DNA of 64,000 nt from Sphingomonas aliaeris (GCF_016743815.1 NZ_CP061035.1:1986501-2050500), one strand, 5' to 3'. Numbered from the stretch's first letter, positions 1-10,040 are shown. Notes: generated by a model from the sequence alone, not told the origin. Numbers and translations: made by a program.

Positions 1-47
1 AGGATCACGGCGAGCGCCAAACCGCGCGATGTATGGGAAACCGACAT
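1..47 (-). CDS. Start of a divergent gene, signal-peptide-like N-terminus (partial)
   Basis: An ATG at 47 on the minus strand is preceded by a good Shine-Dalgarno sequence (AAAAGGACG, six bases upstream) and opens a frame reading MSVSHTSRGLALAVI before leaving the window. The basic residue followed by a hydrophobic run looks like the beginning of a signal peptide or membrane helix. It faces away from purM with about 60 bases between the two starts, so that interval should hold divergent promoters. Only 15 codons are visible, so no function can be given. Confidence 0.45.
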   Translation of the reverse strand, partial: MSVSHTSRGLALAVI

Positions 48-107
48 TGCCGTCCTTTTGGCGAAGCAGGCGTGGAAATCCAAGCAGGATATGGCTAGGC
101 GGTGCAG

Positions 108-1214
108 ATGGCCGAAGATCCACGACGCAACTCTCCCTATACCTACGCCGATGCGGGCGTCTCGATCGCCGCGGGCAACGCGCTGGTCCGCGCGATCGGG
201 CCGCTTGCCAAGGCGACGCGGCGCTCCGGGGCGGATGCCGATCTGGGCGGGTTCGGCGGTTTCTTCGATCTCAAGGCGGCGGGCTTCACCGATCCGCTGC
301 TGGTCGCAGCAAACGACGGGGTCGGCACAAAACTGAAGCTGGCGATCGATCATGATGCGCATGACGGCGTCGGCGTCGATCTGGTCGCGATGTGCGTAAA
401 CGATCTGATCGTTCAGGGTGCCGAGCCGCTGTTCTTCCTCGATTATTACGCGACGGCGAAGCTGGAGCCGGCAGTCGCCGAAAGGGTCATCGCGTCGATT
501 GCAGAGGGGTGTTTGCAGGCGGGATGCGCATTGATCGGCGGCGAGACGGCGGAAATGCCGGGCATGTACGCCCCGGGCGACTATGATCTCGCGGGCTTCT
601 GCGTCGGCGCGGTGGAGCGAACTGAGGTGCTGACGGGGCGCGATATCGCTCCGGGCGACGTGGTGCTCGGGCTGGCGTCTTCGGGCGTGCATTCCAATGG
701 CTTCTCGCTGGTCCGGCGCCTTGCCGCCGACCGAGGCTGGAAACTGGATCGTCCGGCCCTTTTCGACCAGGAAACCTTGCTGATCGACGCGCTGATGGCG
801 CCGACCCGCATCTATGTGAAGAGCCTGTTGCCGGTGTTGAAGCAGGGGCGGATCAAGGGGCTGGCGCACATTACTGGCGGCGGTCTGCTGGAAAACGTCC
901 CGCGCGTCCTGCCTGAGGGGGCGCATGCGATGATCGACGCGGACGCCTGGCCGCAGCCGCGCCTGATGGCGTTCCTGCAAGCGCAAGGCGCGATCGAGCC
1001 GGAAGAGATGGCGCGGACGTTCAACTGCGGCATCGGAATGGTCGCGATCGTATCGGCGGACGAGGCCGATGCGGTGACGACGGCGCTCGAAGATGCTGGC
1101 GAGACGGTGTTCCGGATTGGGCAGATCGATGCGGGCGCGGTTGGCTGTACCGTCACCGGGAGCCTCGAAACCTGGGGTGCCCGCGCTGATTGGACTGCGA
1201 CGCATAATGCTTGA
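108..1214 (+). CDS. purM: Phosphoribosylformylglycinamidine cyclo-ligase (AIR synthetase)
   Basis: PurM closes the imidazole ring of FGAM to AIR with ATP, the fifth step of cytosolic de novo purine synthesis. The 368-residue product has family-typical length and the expected order of motifs: [13 protein letters not shown] N-terminus, GGFGGFFDL, the VGTKLKLA metal/ATP segment, [30 protein letters not shown], and [16 protein letters not shown], with [16 protein letters not shown] in the C-terminal domain. I place the start at ATG 108 because AGGCGG lies five bases upstream; a GTG two codons earlier is possible. Its stop overlaps the TTG start of purN, so the two are translationally coupled as in many proteobacteria. 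Confidence 0.96.
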   Translation: MAEDPRRNSPYTYADAGVSIAAGNALVRAIGPLAKATRRSGADADLGGFGGFFDLKAAGFTDPLLVAANDGVGTKLKLAIDHDAHDGVGVDLVAMCVNDLIVQGAEPLFFLDYYATAKLEPAVAERVIASIAEGCLQAGCALIGGETAEMPGMYAPGDYDLAGFCVGAVERTEVLTGRDIAPGDVVLGLASSGVHSNGFSLVRRLAADRGWKLDRPALFDQETLLIDALMAPTRIYVKSLLPVLKQGRIKGLAHITGGGLLENVPRVLPEGAHAMIDADAWPQPRLMAFLQAQGAIEPEEMARTFNCGIGMVAIVSADEADAVTTALEDAGETVFRIGQIDAGAVGCTVTGSLETWGARADWTATHNA

Positions 1215-1900
1215 GCCGGGTCTTCTCCCCTCCCGATGGCGGAAGGGGTCGGGGGAGGGTCGGACCGCCAACGGGACCGTTCACGGCTGATGGCAGACCC
1301 CCTCCCCCAACCCCTCCCGCAAGCGGGAGGGGAGTTAAGAAGAGGGTCGGCATCCTCATTTCGGGCCGCGGTTCGAATATGATGTCGCTGGTCGAGGCGT
1401 CTCGTGCGGAGAGTTCCTCATACGAAATAGCCTTGGTCGCATCGGACAAGCCGGCCGCGGCGGGGCTGGCCTGGGCCGCCGCGAACGGCGTCGCGACCTT
1501 CTCGCACTCGCCGAAGGGCATGCCGAAGAGCGAGTATGAGGCGCGGATCGATGCGGCCCTGCGTGACGCCGGGGTCGAAATTATCGCACTTGCGGGGTAT
1601 ATGCGGCTGTTGTCGGACGATTTCGTCGCGCGATGGCGCGGGCGGATCGTCAACATCCATCCGTCGTTGCTGCCCAAGTATAAGGGCCTCGACACGCACG
1701 CGCGCGCGATGGCTGCGGGCGATGCCGTGGCAGGATGCTCGGTCCATATCGTGACCGAGGAATTGGACGGGGGCGAGATCCTCGGTCACGCGGAGGTTCC
1801 GATACTGCCTGGCGATACGGTGGACACGCTGGCCGATCGCGTGCTTGCGGAGGAGCATCGCCTTTATCCGCGGGTTCTGGCACAGTTCGCGCTATCATGA
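1211..1900 (+). CDS. purN: Phosphoribosylglycinamide formyltransferase with N-terminal extension from a palindromic repeat
   Basis: PurN transfers a formyl group from 10-formyl-THF to GAR in purine synthesis. The family core begins at about residue 42 ([15 protein letters not shown]) and shows the catalytic region [16 protein letters not shown] and [13 protein letters not shown]. No ATG, GTG or TTG is available near the core. The only in-frame standard start is TTG 1211, which overlaps the purM stop as TTGA. Reading from it adds about 41 residues rich in Gly, Pro and Arg, encoded by the palindromic repeat at 1221-1341. A GTT at 1334 sits where a family-like GTG start would be expected. Either PurN carries this unusual extension or a rare start codon is used. 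The stop overlaps the next start as ATGA. Confidence 0.9.
   Translation: MSRVFSPPDGGRGRGRVGPPTGPFTADGRPPPPTPPASGRGVKKRVGILISGRGSNMMSLVEASRAESSSYEIALVASDKPAAAGLAWAAANGVATFSHSPKGMPKSEYEARIDAALRDAGVEIIALAGYMRLLSDDFVARWRGRIVNIHPSLLPKYKGLDTHARAMAAGDAVAGCSVHIVTEELDGGEILGHAEVPILPGDTVDTLADRVLAEEHRLYPRVLAQFALS
1221..1341. repeat. GC-rich palindromic repeat inside the 5' end of purN
   Basis: Two arms built of CTCCCCTCCCG / CGGGAGGGGAG and GGGGGAGGG / CCCTCCCCC blocks (about 1221-1260 and 1296-1341) can fold on each other around a central segment. The same building blocks recur at 14990-15187, marking a dispersed repeat family. Here the element lies between the purM stop and the conserved purN core and is open in the purN frame. 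Confidence 0.8.
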
Positions 1901-2274
1901 GCCCAGATCCCGAAATTCCGCTGGCGAAGGTGCGCGATGCCGCTCTCGCCCTCCCCTCGACCACTGAAAAGCCGTCGCACGGTTCGCCCGGCTTCTTCGT
2001 CGAGGGCGGCGCGGCGTTCGCCTATTTCTGGCACGATCATCACGGCGACGGGGAGACGGTAGCGATCGTCAAGACGACCGGGCTGGACGAACAGCAGATG
2101 CTGATCGAGGGCGATCCCGCCTTCTATTACGCCCCACCCTATCTCGGTCCGTCCGGCTGGGTCGCGATGCGTCTGGACGGCGAGGATATGGACTGGGACC
2201 GCGTCGCGGACCGGATTGCGATCAGTGGGGAACTCGCCGCGCCGCGTCGATTGCTCGAGGCTGGCGGCCGGTGA
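1897..2274 (+). CDS. MmcQ/YjbR-family protein
   Basis: The 125-residue product resembles the small MmcQ/YjbR fold, with a conserved early ALALPSTTEKPSHGSPGFFV segment, a central FAYFWHDH strand, and GPSGWVAMRLDG near the end, the usual position of the family's GW motif. Family members are single-domain proteins thought to bind DNA, but no reaction is established. The start ATG 1897 overlaps the purN stop (ATGA) and the stop overlaps the next start (GTGA), so it is co-translated in the purMN operon. Nothing in the sequence ties it to purine synthesis. Confidence 0.8.
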   Translation: MSPDPEIPLAKVRDAALALPSTTEKPSHGSPGFFVEGGAAFAYFWHDHHGDGETVAIVKTTGLDEQQMLIEGDPAFYYAPPYLGPSGWVAMRLDGEDMDWDRVADRIAISGELAAPRRLLEAGGR

Positions 2275-2975
2275 CGGAGCCGACCCCGCCGGAACCGTCA
2301 GGACCTCGGCCACCACCGGAATTGCCGCAAGGGCCGGCGGATGCAATCGTTCCGCCTCCGCCCACGGCGGAGACTGCCACGCGGGTTGCGGCGGAGCGCG
2401 CGGAGGCTGCCGCCACGCGTCGTCGTTGGGTAAGCCTTGCCGAACTCGTCGGGGTCGCCGGCCTCGTCATCGCGGCGCTCGGGCTGTGGCTGTCCTATTC
2501 GGACCGCCGCGCCGACGAAACCGCGAAACAGGCCGAGCAGGCGACCGAGGCAAAGGTCCGAACGCTGGTGATGCTGAAGGCGACGGGCAGCGGCGATCGC
2601 CTGACCCTGTCGGACGCTGCGCACGACGTGCAATCGATCGACGTGACCTTTCCCAAGTCGCTCGGCGTCGTAGCGCAGAAGCAGATCGACCCGAAGATCG
2701 AAGCCAACTGGTTTGCCGAACCGATCCTGAAACTGACGGACAATGGCCCCGACACGGTCGAAGGCCGCGTGCCGGTTCTGATCGTCTCGAGCTATTGGGA
2801 CGCCGAAATCGAGCGTCACGACAGCGCGATCTACGACGTTACGTGGAAGACCGAGGGCCGTTTCCTGCAGGGTCGCGCGTTGAAGCTGACCGGTTTGAAA
2901 CTGCGCGAACGGACGAAATCGACTGCGCGGCTCGACACGATCTGGGCGACGGAGAAGCCGAATCCTAGTAAGTAG
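2271..2975 (+). CDS. Membrane-anchored protein of unknown function
   Basis: I do not recognise the family. A GTG start at 2271 overlaps the previous stop. The 234-residue product has a proline-rich N-terminus (residues 1-45), one predicted membrane helix around residues 58-78 (LVGVAGLVIAALGLWLSY) followed by charged residues DRRADE, and a roughly 150-residue soluble domain with no motif I can name. A single helix with a proline-rich cytoplasmic tail and an exported domain is the simplest reading. It is the last gene of the purM operon, and about 90 bases separate it from the convergent GNAT gene. Confidence 0.7.
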   Translation: MTEPTPPEPSGPRPPPELPQGPADAIVPPPPTAETATRVAAERAEAAATRRRWVSLAELVGVAGLVIAALGLWLSYSDRRADETAKQAEQATEAKVRTLVMLKATGSGDRLTLSDAAHDVQSIDVTFPKSLGVVAQKQIDPKIEANWFAEPILKLTDNGPDTVEGRVPVLIVSSYWDAEIERHDSAIYDVTWKTEGRFLQGRALKLTGLKLRERTKSTARLDTIWATEKPNPSK

Positions 2976-3065
2976 GGTTTTGGTGTATTGGCAGAAACCG
3001 CCAGCAGCTTCGGATATCTGGTCACCTCGACGCAGTTTAGCGCGAGGAAGTAGAGGAACCTGACT

Positions 3066-3596
3066 TCAAAGCTCCAGCCCGTAAACCGGATCGGTGTGCA
3101 TCTCGTTGCCCACGACGAACTCGCGTGTTCCGATGATGCTGAAACCCTGCCGCTCGTAAAAGGCGCGGGCGCGGTGGTTGTGTTCCCAGACCCCGAGCAA
3201 CATGCGTACGGCGCCCAACCGGGTCGCGTCGATCCGCGCCTGCTCCAGCAAGGCGGGCCCGATGCCGCTGCCATGCGTCTGGCGCAGCGTGTAGATCCGG
3301 CGCAACTCGACGTCGCCCGGCTGTATGTCGATGGGAAAATCGGGGGCCGTCAGCACGGAATAGCCGAGCGGCGCGCCACCCGGATCGACCAGAGCGAGCG
3401 TCACCACGGAAGTGTCGTCAACCAGCCAGCGGTCGAAGGTCGCGACCGAATTGTTCTTCAGGCAATGCGCCAGAAGGTCGCCGCCATCCAGCGCCGACGC
3501 ATAGGTATCGAGGAACGCGGCATTGGCGACGAGCGACAGGAGGGCAGCGTCATCCGCCCCCGCCCGTCGCACGCGCCATTTCAGATCAGCCGACAA
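3066..3596 (-). CDS. GNAT-family N-acetyltransferase
   Basis: The product has the GNAT fold's acetyl-CoA loop region at about residues 101-117 ([21 protein letters not shown], with the Q/R-x-x-G-x-G/A type pattern HGSGIG) and the later [10 protein letters not shown] motif typical of the family. The substrate cannot be deduced. There is no ATG: a TTG at 3596 overlapping the ndk stop is my preferred start, and a GTG at 3572 is the alternative. The overlap suggests co-transcription with ndk. Confidence 0.82.
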   Translation of the reverse strand: MSADLKWRVRRAGADDAALLSLVANAAFLDTYASALDGGDLLAHCLKNNSVATFDRWLVDDTSVVTLALVDPGGAPLGYSVLTAPDFPIDIQPGDVELRRIYTLRQTHGSGIGPALLEQARIDATRLGAVRMLLGVWEHNHRARAFYERQGFSIIGTREFVVGNEMHTDPVYGLEL

Positions 3597-4008
3597 TTTC
3601 TTCCGGCTTGAAGAAGTAGGCGATCTCGATCTCGGCATTCTCATCCGAGTCCGAACCGTGGACCGTGTTCGCTTCGATCGATTCGGCCAGTTCCTTGCGG
3701 ATCGTGCCCGGCTCCGCATTGGCGGGGTTGGTCGCACCCATGATGTCGCGGTTGCGCTGCATCGCATTCTCGCCTTCCAGAACCTGGACGACGACCGGAC
3801 CGGAGATCATGAACTCTACCAGCTCACCGAAGAACGGACGCTCCTTGTGCACCGCGTAAAAGCCTTCGGCCTGTTCGCGGGTCATGTGGATGCGCTTGCT
3901 GGCGATGACGCGCAGACCGGCCTCTTCCAGCATCTTGGTGACGGCGCCGGTGATGTTGCGACGCGTGGCGTCCGGCTTGATAATCGAAAACGTGCGGTTC
4001 GCGGCCAT
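3586..4008 (-). CDS. ndk: Nucleoside diphosphate kinase
   Basis: Ndk moves the gamma phosphate between nucleoside triphosphates and diphosphates through a phosphohistidine. The 140-residue protein has the family length. It reads [15 protein letters not shown] at the start and has the active-site histidine in NTVHGSDS near residue 117, with the preceding PGTIR and MGATNP segments intact. ATG 4008 is chosen over an ORF start further upstream because the family begins here. It is followed by an overlapping GNAT gene. Confidence 0.96.
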   Translation of the reverse strand: MAANRTFSIIKPDATRRNITGAVTKMLEEAGLRVIASKRIHMTREQAEGFYAVHKERPFFGELVEFMISGPVVVQVLEGENAMQRNRDIMGATNPANAEPGTIRKELAESIEANTVHGSDSDENAEIEIAYFFKPEEIVG

Positions 4009-4104
4009 GACCGTGAAGCTCCTCAAATCTGGAATAGCGGAAAGTGGCGGTTCCCTAGTCGGGCCACGCTGGCGATGCAAGCGAAGGACGGTGGCGGCGC
4101 ACGA

Positions 4105-4545
4105 TCAGGCCGCCTTCTCCCAGCGGCCTGCTTCATTCTGTTTCCAATAGTTGCGTGTCACGCCGTTGCGATCGGCCAGCGCCTTCCACGCGGCGCGCGC
4201 CTCCGAAATCCGGTCCGCGTCGAAGAAATGAAACGCGCGGTCGAACGCCAAAGCCTCATCGCGCCAGACGCCGTCCACCAGCGCAACGTTGCGCGCCTCG
4301 TTCGTCGCGATCGTCGTCCCGCTCAACAGGATGGGCTGATTCGCGTCCGTTTCCGCGCCGGCTTCGGCGTGCGGCAGGAAGCTTTCGGGGCTGTAGCTCC
4401 ATAACAGTCGGTCGATCGCCTGCCGCTGCGTCGCGCTCTCCGCGACGATCAGCAGGCGTCCTCCGTTTGCCAGAACCTTCTCGGCAATCTGTGGCAAGGC
4501 GCGGTCGATCGGCGTCGCGGTGAGGTGGTAGAAATCGACCTGCAT
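4105..4545 (-). CDS. holC: DNA polymerase III subunit chi
   Basis: Chi links the clamp-loader complex to SSB on the lagging strand. The 146-residue product has the usual MQVDFYHL beginning, the LLIVAESATQRQAIDRLLWSY segment where the family reads E..W.LD..LW.., and the later F.PH..AG....QPILLS pattern. In alphaproteobacteria holC commonly sits beside pepA, as here with pepA about 140 bases upstream on the same strand. The gap between them holds the palindromic repeat at 4568-4661. Confidence 0.9.
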   Translation of the reverse strand: MQVDFYHLTATPIDRALPQIAEKVLANGGRLLIVAESATQRQAIDRLLWSYSPESFLPHAEAGAETDANQPILLSGTTIATNEARNVALVDGVWRDEALAFDRAFHFFDADRISEARAAWKALADRNGVTRNYWKQNEAGRWEKAA

Positions 4546-4567
4546 GTGTTTCTGCCCCCCTTTCGGT

Positions 4568-4661
4568 CGTCATCCCCGCATAGGCGGCGATCCATAATCA
4601 CCAACGCATCCGCTGATCACGGCCGGCAGCCACTATGGATTCTCGCCTTCGCGGGGATGAC
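4568..4661. repeat. Palindromic intergenic repeat (GTCATCCCCGC family)
   Basis: Arms at 4568-4595 and 4634-4661 are near-perfect inverted copies, beginning GTCATCCCCGC and ending GCGGGGATGAC, with ATCCATA / TATGGAT at the inner ends. Together they form a long imperfect hairpin between pepA and holC. This layout matches a dispersed intergenic repeat frequent in sphingomonads. It may also attenuate transcription between the two genes, which is inference. Confidence 0.8.
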
Positions 4662-4687
4662 GGCGCAGTGACGATATCCGACCCCGC

Positions 4688-6160
4688 TCAGCCCTGGAAA
4701 TTGTCCCCCACGAACCGGTCGAGCAAACGCACGCCGTAGCCAGTTGCGCCCTTGTCGTAGTTCGGGCCCGGCTTGTCCGACCAGACCATGCCGGCGATAT
4801 CGAGATGCGCCCACTTCACGCCTGCATCCACGAAGCGCTGGATGAACTGCGCCGCGGTGATCGACCCCGCGCCGCGCGGGCCGACATTCTTCATGTCGGC
4901 GATCGGGCTGTCGATCAACTTGTCGTAGGTCGGCGACAGCGGGAAGCGCCACAATTTGTCGCCAGTAGCGAGGCCCGCCTTGAGCAATTGATCGGCCAAC
5001 GCATCGTCGTTCGCGAACAGCCCACCATTTTCGTTGCCCAACGCGACGATCATCGCGCCCGTCAGCGTCGCCAGATCGACGATCGTCTTCGGGCGATGCG
5101 TCCGCTGCACCCAGGTGACACAGTCGCACAATACCAGCCGCCCTTCGGCATCGGTGTTGAGCACTTCGATCGTCTGCCCCGACATGCTGGTCAGCACGTC
5201 GCCCGGCCGGATCGCGTTCCCGTCAGGCATGTTTTCCACGAGGCCGCACACGCCGATCACGTTCGCCTTCGCCTTGCGTCCAGCCAGCGCCTTCATCGCG
5301 CCGACGACCGCACCCGCGCCGCCCATATCCCACTTCATGTCTTCCATACCCGCGCCGGGCTTGATCGAGATGCCGCCAGTGTCGAACGTCACGCCCTTGC
5401 CGACGAAAGCCAGGTCGGGATCGCCCGCACCCTTCCCGCTCCATTTCAGCGCGAGCAATTGCGCGTTCTTCACCGAACCCTGGCTGACACCCATCAGCGC
5501 GCCCATGCCGAGTTCGAGCATTTCGGGCTCGCCCAATACGGTGACCTCGAGGCCGAGGCCTTCGACTTCCTTCAGAACCTTAGCGACGAAGCTTTCCGGA
5601 TAGATGACGTTTGGCGGCTCGGCCACCAACGTGCGGGTCAATTCCATGCCCTCCGTGATCGCTTTCTGCTCGGCCCATGCCGCGTCGGTTCCGTCAGGAA
5701 CGCCCGCCAACGTGATCGTGGTCAGAGTCGGCTTCGCCTTTTCGGACAGCTTCGTGCGATACACGTCATGCCGCCAGCCACGCTGCGCGGCTGCGCCGGC
5801 GAAGCGTGCCGCCGCCTTCGCGCTGGCACCGGTCCCGCCGAAATCGACCGTTACCGCGTCTGCGCCCGAGGTCAGCAGCTTGGCCGTCAGCGCGCCGCCC
5901 GCCCGCTCGTAATCCGCATCGCCGCCCGCACCTACACCGAGCAGCAGGACGCGACGCACCCCGTCGCCCGATGCGACGAACGCCTCGACCACAGCGCCGG
6001 CTTCTCCTTCGAACCGACTGCCCTTCGCCGCCCCGGTGAGCACCTGCTTTGCCGCGGTATCCAGATCGCCGAACATCGCGCGGTCCAGCGCATCCTTCTC
6101 GATCGGCAGCGCGAGCGCGGTACCGGAATCGGTAGGCGCGTTGGAAAGAACGATATGCAT
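4688..6160 (-). CDS. pepA: Leucyl aminopeptidase (M17)
   Basis: The 490-residue product is a cytosolic M17 metallo-aminopeptidase that removes N-terminal residues, preferably Leu. The two zinc-binding stretches are present: VGKGVTFDTGG with the catalytic Lys and Asp, and NTDAEGRLVLCD with the Asp-Glu pair and the following Arg. The C-terminal catalytic domain follows a typical variable N-terminal domain. ATG 6160 (MHIVLSN) is chosen over an ORF extending 43 codons further because GAGGAT precedes it. It is divergent from lptD. Confidence 0.96.
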   Translation of the reverse strand: MHIVLSNAPTDSGTALALPIEKDALDRAMFGDLDTAAKQVLTGAAKGSRFEGEAGAVVEAFVASGDGVRRVLLLGVGAGGDADYERAGGALTAKLLTSGADAVTVDFGGTGASAKAAARFAGAAAQRGWRHDVYRTKLSEKAKPTLTTITLAGVPDGTDAAWAEQKAITEGMELTRTLVAEPPNVIYPESFVAKVLKEVEGLGLEVTVLGEPEMLELGMGALMGVSQGSVKNAQLLALKWSGKGAGDPDLAFVGKGVTFDTGGISIKPGAGMEDMKWDMGGAGAVVGAMKALAGRKAKANVIGVCGLVENMPDGNAIRPGDVLTSMSGQTIEVLNTDAEGRLVLCDCVTWVQRTHRPKTIVDLATLTGAMIVALGNENGGLFANDDALADQLLKAGLATGDKLWRFPLSPTYDKLIDSPIADMKNVGPRGAGSITAAQFIQRFVDAGVKWAHLDIAGMVWSDKPGPNYDKGATGYGVRLLDRFVGDNFQG

Positions 6161-6320
6161 AGAGATCCTCGGGCTTTGGTAAATCGTCGTTGAGTCGCAT
6201 CCTCTAGACCCGCATCCCGGCGCTGGCAAAGAAAGCGGCGATTGCGGCGCGGGGCCGCTGGTGCGATAGGGCGGGCAATCGCGCGTCATTCCGGCGCGTC
6301 TGGGGGTGTGTTTTCCCGAC

Positions 6321-8571
6321 GTGAAGCGTTCCTTCCTGCTCTCGACCTGCGCCCAGACGCTTGCCCTGTCCGCCTTGCTGCTGCTGTCCGCGGAGGCGCA
6401 TGCGCAGGATCTGCAAACGCCTGCGACGCCTCCACCCTCTGCCGTGGACCTTCCTGCCGCGACCGAGGATCAGGTCGCGTTCAGTGCGGCTGCGCTGGAA
6501 TACGATACCAACTCCGAGGTCGTGACGGCGACCGGCGACGTCCGTATGGCGCGGAGCGGCGACAAGCTTCGTGCCGACAAGGTGGTGTGGAACCGTACGA
6601 CCGGGAAGGTCGTCGCGACCGGAAGCATCGCGATTACCAATCCCGGCGGCGACATCGCCTATGGCGATCTCGATCGAACTGACCGATTCGCTGAAGGACG
6701 GGATGGTCGACAACATGCTCGTCGTGCTGGAACGCGGCGGTCGCCTTGCCGCGCGCAAGGGCACGCGGTTTCCGGACGAGAAGATCGAACTGGAGGATGC
6801 GGCCTATACGCCGTGTGCCGTCACCACGTCCAAGGGATGCCCGAAGGAACCGTCGTGGAAGATCACCGCCGTTCGCGTGACGTATCGTCCCGACAAGGAG
6901 CGGATCTACTACAAGGGCGCACAGATCAACCTGTTCGGCCTGCCGACGATACCGCTCCCGGCTTTTTCTCACCCGGTCGGCGGGAACAGCGATAGTGGGC
7001 TGTTATCGCCCGATTTCCGGTACAGCCGCACCAATGGTCTGGAATATGCCCAGCCTTACTATTTCCGTCTGGCACCCAATCGCGGGCTGACGCTGACGCC
7101 GCGCGTGTTCACCAACGCCCTGCCGCTGTTGAAGGCGGATTATGCCGCACTGGATACGAAGGGTGCGTTCCGGGTGATCGGCTACGGCACCTATAGCCGC
7201 CGCAGCGACGATCTCGATACGTTCAACCCGACCGACACCACTGTCGCGTTTCGCGGTTATCTCGACGGCGTCGCGCGCTATCAGTTCGATCCGAACTGGA
7301 GCGCGAGCGCGTCGATTCGCCTCGCCAGCGACCGCACGTTCCTGCGCCGCTATGACATTTCGTACGACGATCGTTTGCGATCGACCGCGCGGCTGGAGCG
7401 GATCGATGCCAAAAGCTATTTTGGGATTACCGGCTGGGCCGTGCAGACGGTGCGCGTCAACGATCGCCAAGGTTTGCAGCCGGTTGCGTTTCCGGAGATC
7501 GACTATCGCCGCCGGATGAACGACGGCCTGCTGGGCGGGACGCTGTCGCTACAGGCCAATACGCTGGCGCTGACCCGCAGCGACGGGCAGGATACGCAGC
7601 GCGGCTTCGTCAGCGCTCGCTGGGATCTGCGCAAGCTGACACGCTGGGGGCAGGAGGTCACGTTCACCGCATTCGGTCGCGGCGACGTCTATCATGCCAG
7701 CGATACGCTCGCGACGGCGGTGATACCGTATCGCGGCAAGGAAGGCTGGCAGAGCCGTGCGATCGGGGCGGTGGCGGTCGACGTCAAATGGCCGCTGATC
7801 GGGCAGTTCCTCGGCGGCATGCAGCGCATCACGCCGCGCGTGCAGATGGTGGCATCGCCGCACCTGAAGAACTTCGACATCCCGAACGAGGATGCGCGCG
7901 CGGTCGATCTCGAGGATTCCAACCTGTTCGCGCTCAATCGCTTTCCCGGGTACGACCGGATCGACGACGGGACGCGGTTCACGTACGGCCTGGATTATGC
8001 GCTCGACCTGCCGGGCGTCGCGATCAGCACGAATATCGGCCAGAGCTACCGGCTGGGTACGCGTAGCGACATCTTCCCGAATGGTACCGGGCTGGACGAT
8101 CGCTTCTCCGATTATGTCGGCCGCACCGAAGTCCGGTTTCGCGACCTCGTCTCCGTCACGCATCGCTACCGGCTGGACAAGGACAATTTCGCGGTGCGCC
8201 GCAACGAGCTGGATGCGACGATCGGATCGCGCAGCACCTATCTTCTGCTCGGATATATCCGCCTCAACCGAAACATCAGCCTGACCGAGGATCTGCAGGA
8301 TCGTGAAGAAGTCCGCGTCGCTGGACGTGTGCAGTTCGCCCGCTTCTGGTCGGTGTTCGGCTCCTCGCTGATCGATCTCACGGATCGGGAGGAGGATCCG
8401 CTCTCTGTCTCCGATGGTTTCACGCCGCTCCGTCACCGGCTGGGTGTCGCTTATGAAGACGACTGCCTCCGTCTGGGCATGACGTGGAAGCATGATTACC
8501 AGACGACCGGCGACGCGCGCGCCGGTAATGGCTTCCTCTTGTCGCTGGCGTTCAAGAATCTTGGACGCTAA
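6321..8571 (+). pseudogene. lptD: LPS-assembly protein LptD, reading frame interrupted by a one-base shift
   Basis: LptD is the outer-membrane beta-barrel that inserts LPS delivered by the Lpt bridge. A GTG at 6321 gives a signal peptide (KRSFLLST...LLLLSAEAHAQ). The periplasmic OstA-like domain follows (EYDTNSEVVTATGDVRM), and then the long C-terminal barrel with PAFSHPVGG, all family-like. The frame breaks at about 6669: upstream codons end in GGDIAYGD and the continuation SIELTDSLKDG lies in another frame, so one extra base must be skipped. Both halves are otherwise open, which points to a recent mutation or a sequence error. Sphingomonads often replace LPS with glycosphingolipids, so loss might be tolerated. 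surA follows on the same strand. Confidence 0.9.
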
Positions 8572-8662
8572 GCTTGGGTTCACCTGAACTGTCCGATGTG
8601 AATACCGCCGGTGACGCCGCTGATTGGGTTCGGCCGCACGATATGGGATTTTTGAACACGTG

Positions 8663-10027
8663 ATGATTTCTGTGACGAAGGCGGTGAAGTCCGGCCGTGC
8701 GGTGGCTATGCTCGCGGCGATTTCGGTGACCTGCACGCCGGTCGCCGGCATTTCCCAGACGGTGCCCGATGCGTCGGTGCCGGACGTCGGACTGAACATC
8801 CCCGACAACCTGCAGGTTTACGGCAAGCTGGATCCCAACATCCGCAAGCCGACCGCGATCGTGAACGAAACCGTCATTACGGGCACCGATGTCGACCAGC
8901 GGCTGGCTTTGGCCGTTGCGATCAACGGCTGGAAACTGAATGCCGAAGACACCGCGCGGTTGCGCACGCAGACGCTGAACCAGATCATCGACGAAACGCT
9001 GCAGATCCAGGAAGCGAAGGCGAGCGACGTCACGATCAAGCCCGAAGAACTGAACCAGAGCTTCACGGGCGTGGCGAAGAACTTCAAGATGACGCCGGAC
9101 AAGATGCGGACGTACCTTCGACAGGTCGGTTCTTCCGAACGCTCGCTGAAGAAGCAGATCGAGGGCGAACTCGCGTGGCAGCGGTATTTGCGCCGCAAGG
9201 TCGAACCGACCGTGAATGTCAGCGAAGAAGAGGTGAAGGGCATCCTGAAGCGGCTTCAGGAATCCAAAGGCACCGACGAGTATCACGTCAACGAAATCTA
9301 CATCAGCGCCGCCCCCGACCGTGCGCAACAGGTCGCGGAAAGCATCCGGCAGATGATCGAAAAGATCCAGAAGGGCGAGGCGCCGTTCGGCTATTTCGCG
9401 CGCACCTTCTCGGAAGCGACGACGAAGAGCGTGGACGGCGATCTTGGCTGGGTTCGCGCATCGCAATTGCCCGATGAACTCGCCCGCGCCGCCGAGACGA
9501 TGCAGGTGGGCCAGATTGCCGGGCCGATCCCGGTCGCCGGAGGCTTCTCGGTCATTTACATGGTCGACAAACGTCAGGTGCTGACCGCGGACCCGCGCGA
9601 CGCTCGCCTGGCGCTGAAGCAGATCACCGTTCGTTTCCCCGCCGGCACGACGCAGGCGCAGGCGACCCAGCGCGTTGCCGCCTTTGCCGAGGCGACCAAG
9701 TCGCTCCGTGGGTGCGGCGACGTGGCGCAGGTCGCGTCGACGATCGGCGGCGACGTGGTGGATAGCGACAGTGCGACGATCCGCGATCTTCCGCCGGCGT
9801 TGCAGGAGATCATGCTGAAGCTCGCGGTCGGCCAGTCGACGCCGCCGTTCGGGTCTGCGCAGGACGGCGTTCGCGCGCTGGTGCTATGCGGCAAGGAAGA
9901 ACCGCGCGGTGGGGACCTTCCGGACGCAAGCCGCTTGCAGGGGCAGATGGAGCAGCAGCGCGTAAACTTGCGCGCCCAGCAATTGCTGCGCGATCTGCGC
10001 CGCGATGCGATCGTCGAATATCGCTGA
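8663..10027 (+). CDS. surA: Periplasmic peptidyl-prolyl isomerase/chaperone SurA
   Basis: SurA chaperones outer-membrane proteins, LptD among them. From ATG 8663 (GTG 8660 also possible) the product has a signal peptide ending near GISQT, then the N-terminal chaperone domain with AIVNETVITGTDVDQRL and LRTQTLNQIIDETLQ. A parvulin domain follows at about residues 195-310 (EYHVNEIYI...FARTFSEATT...GDLGWVRASQLP). A degenerate second parvulin-like region and a C-terminal helix complete it. The 454-residue length suits SurA. The lptD-surA-pdxA-ksgA order is widely conserved in proteobacteria and supports the call. Confidence 0.93.
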   Translation: MISVTKAVKSGRAVAMLAAISVTCTPVAGISQTVPDASVPDVGLNIPDNLQVYGKLDPNIRKPTAIVNETVITGTDVDQRLALAVAINGWKLNAEDTARLRTQTLNQIIDETLQIQEAKASDVTIKPEELNQSFTGVAKNFKMTPDKMRTYLRQVGSSERSLKKQIEGELAWQRYLRRKVEPTVNVSEEEVKGILKRLQESKGTDEYHVNEIYISAAPDRAQQVAESIRQMIEKIQKGEAPFGYFARTFSEATTKSVDGDLGWVRASQLPDELARAAETMQVGQIAGPIPVAGGFSVIYMVDKRQVLTADPRDARLALKQITVRFPAGTTQAQATQRVAAFAEATKSLRGCGDVAQVASTIGGDVVDSDSATIRDLPPALQEIMLKLAVGQSTPPFGSAQDGVRALVLCGKEEPRGGDLPDASRLQGQMEQQRVNLRAQQLLRDLRRDAIVEYR

Positions 10028-10040
10028 GGACCGGCCCGAA

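Noticed and set aside
29..355. Short open frames overlapping the start of purM
   Set aside because: Arg/Gly-rich translations in the wrong frames of purM; the divergent minus-strand start at 47 is better supported.
7549..8808. 419-codon open frame antisense to lptD and surA
   Set aside because: Shadow frame crossing two real genes; no recognisable features.
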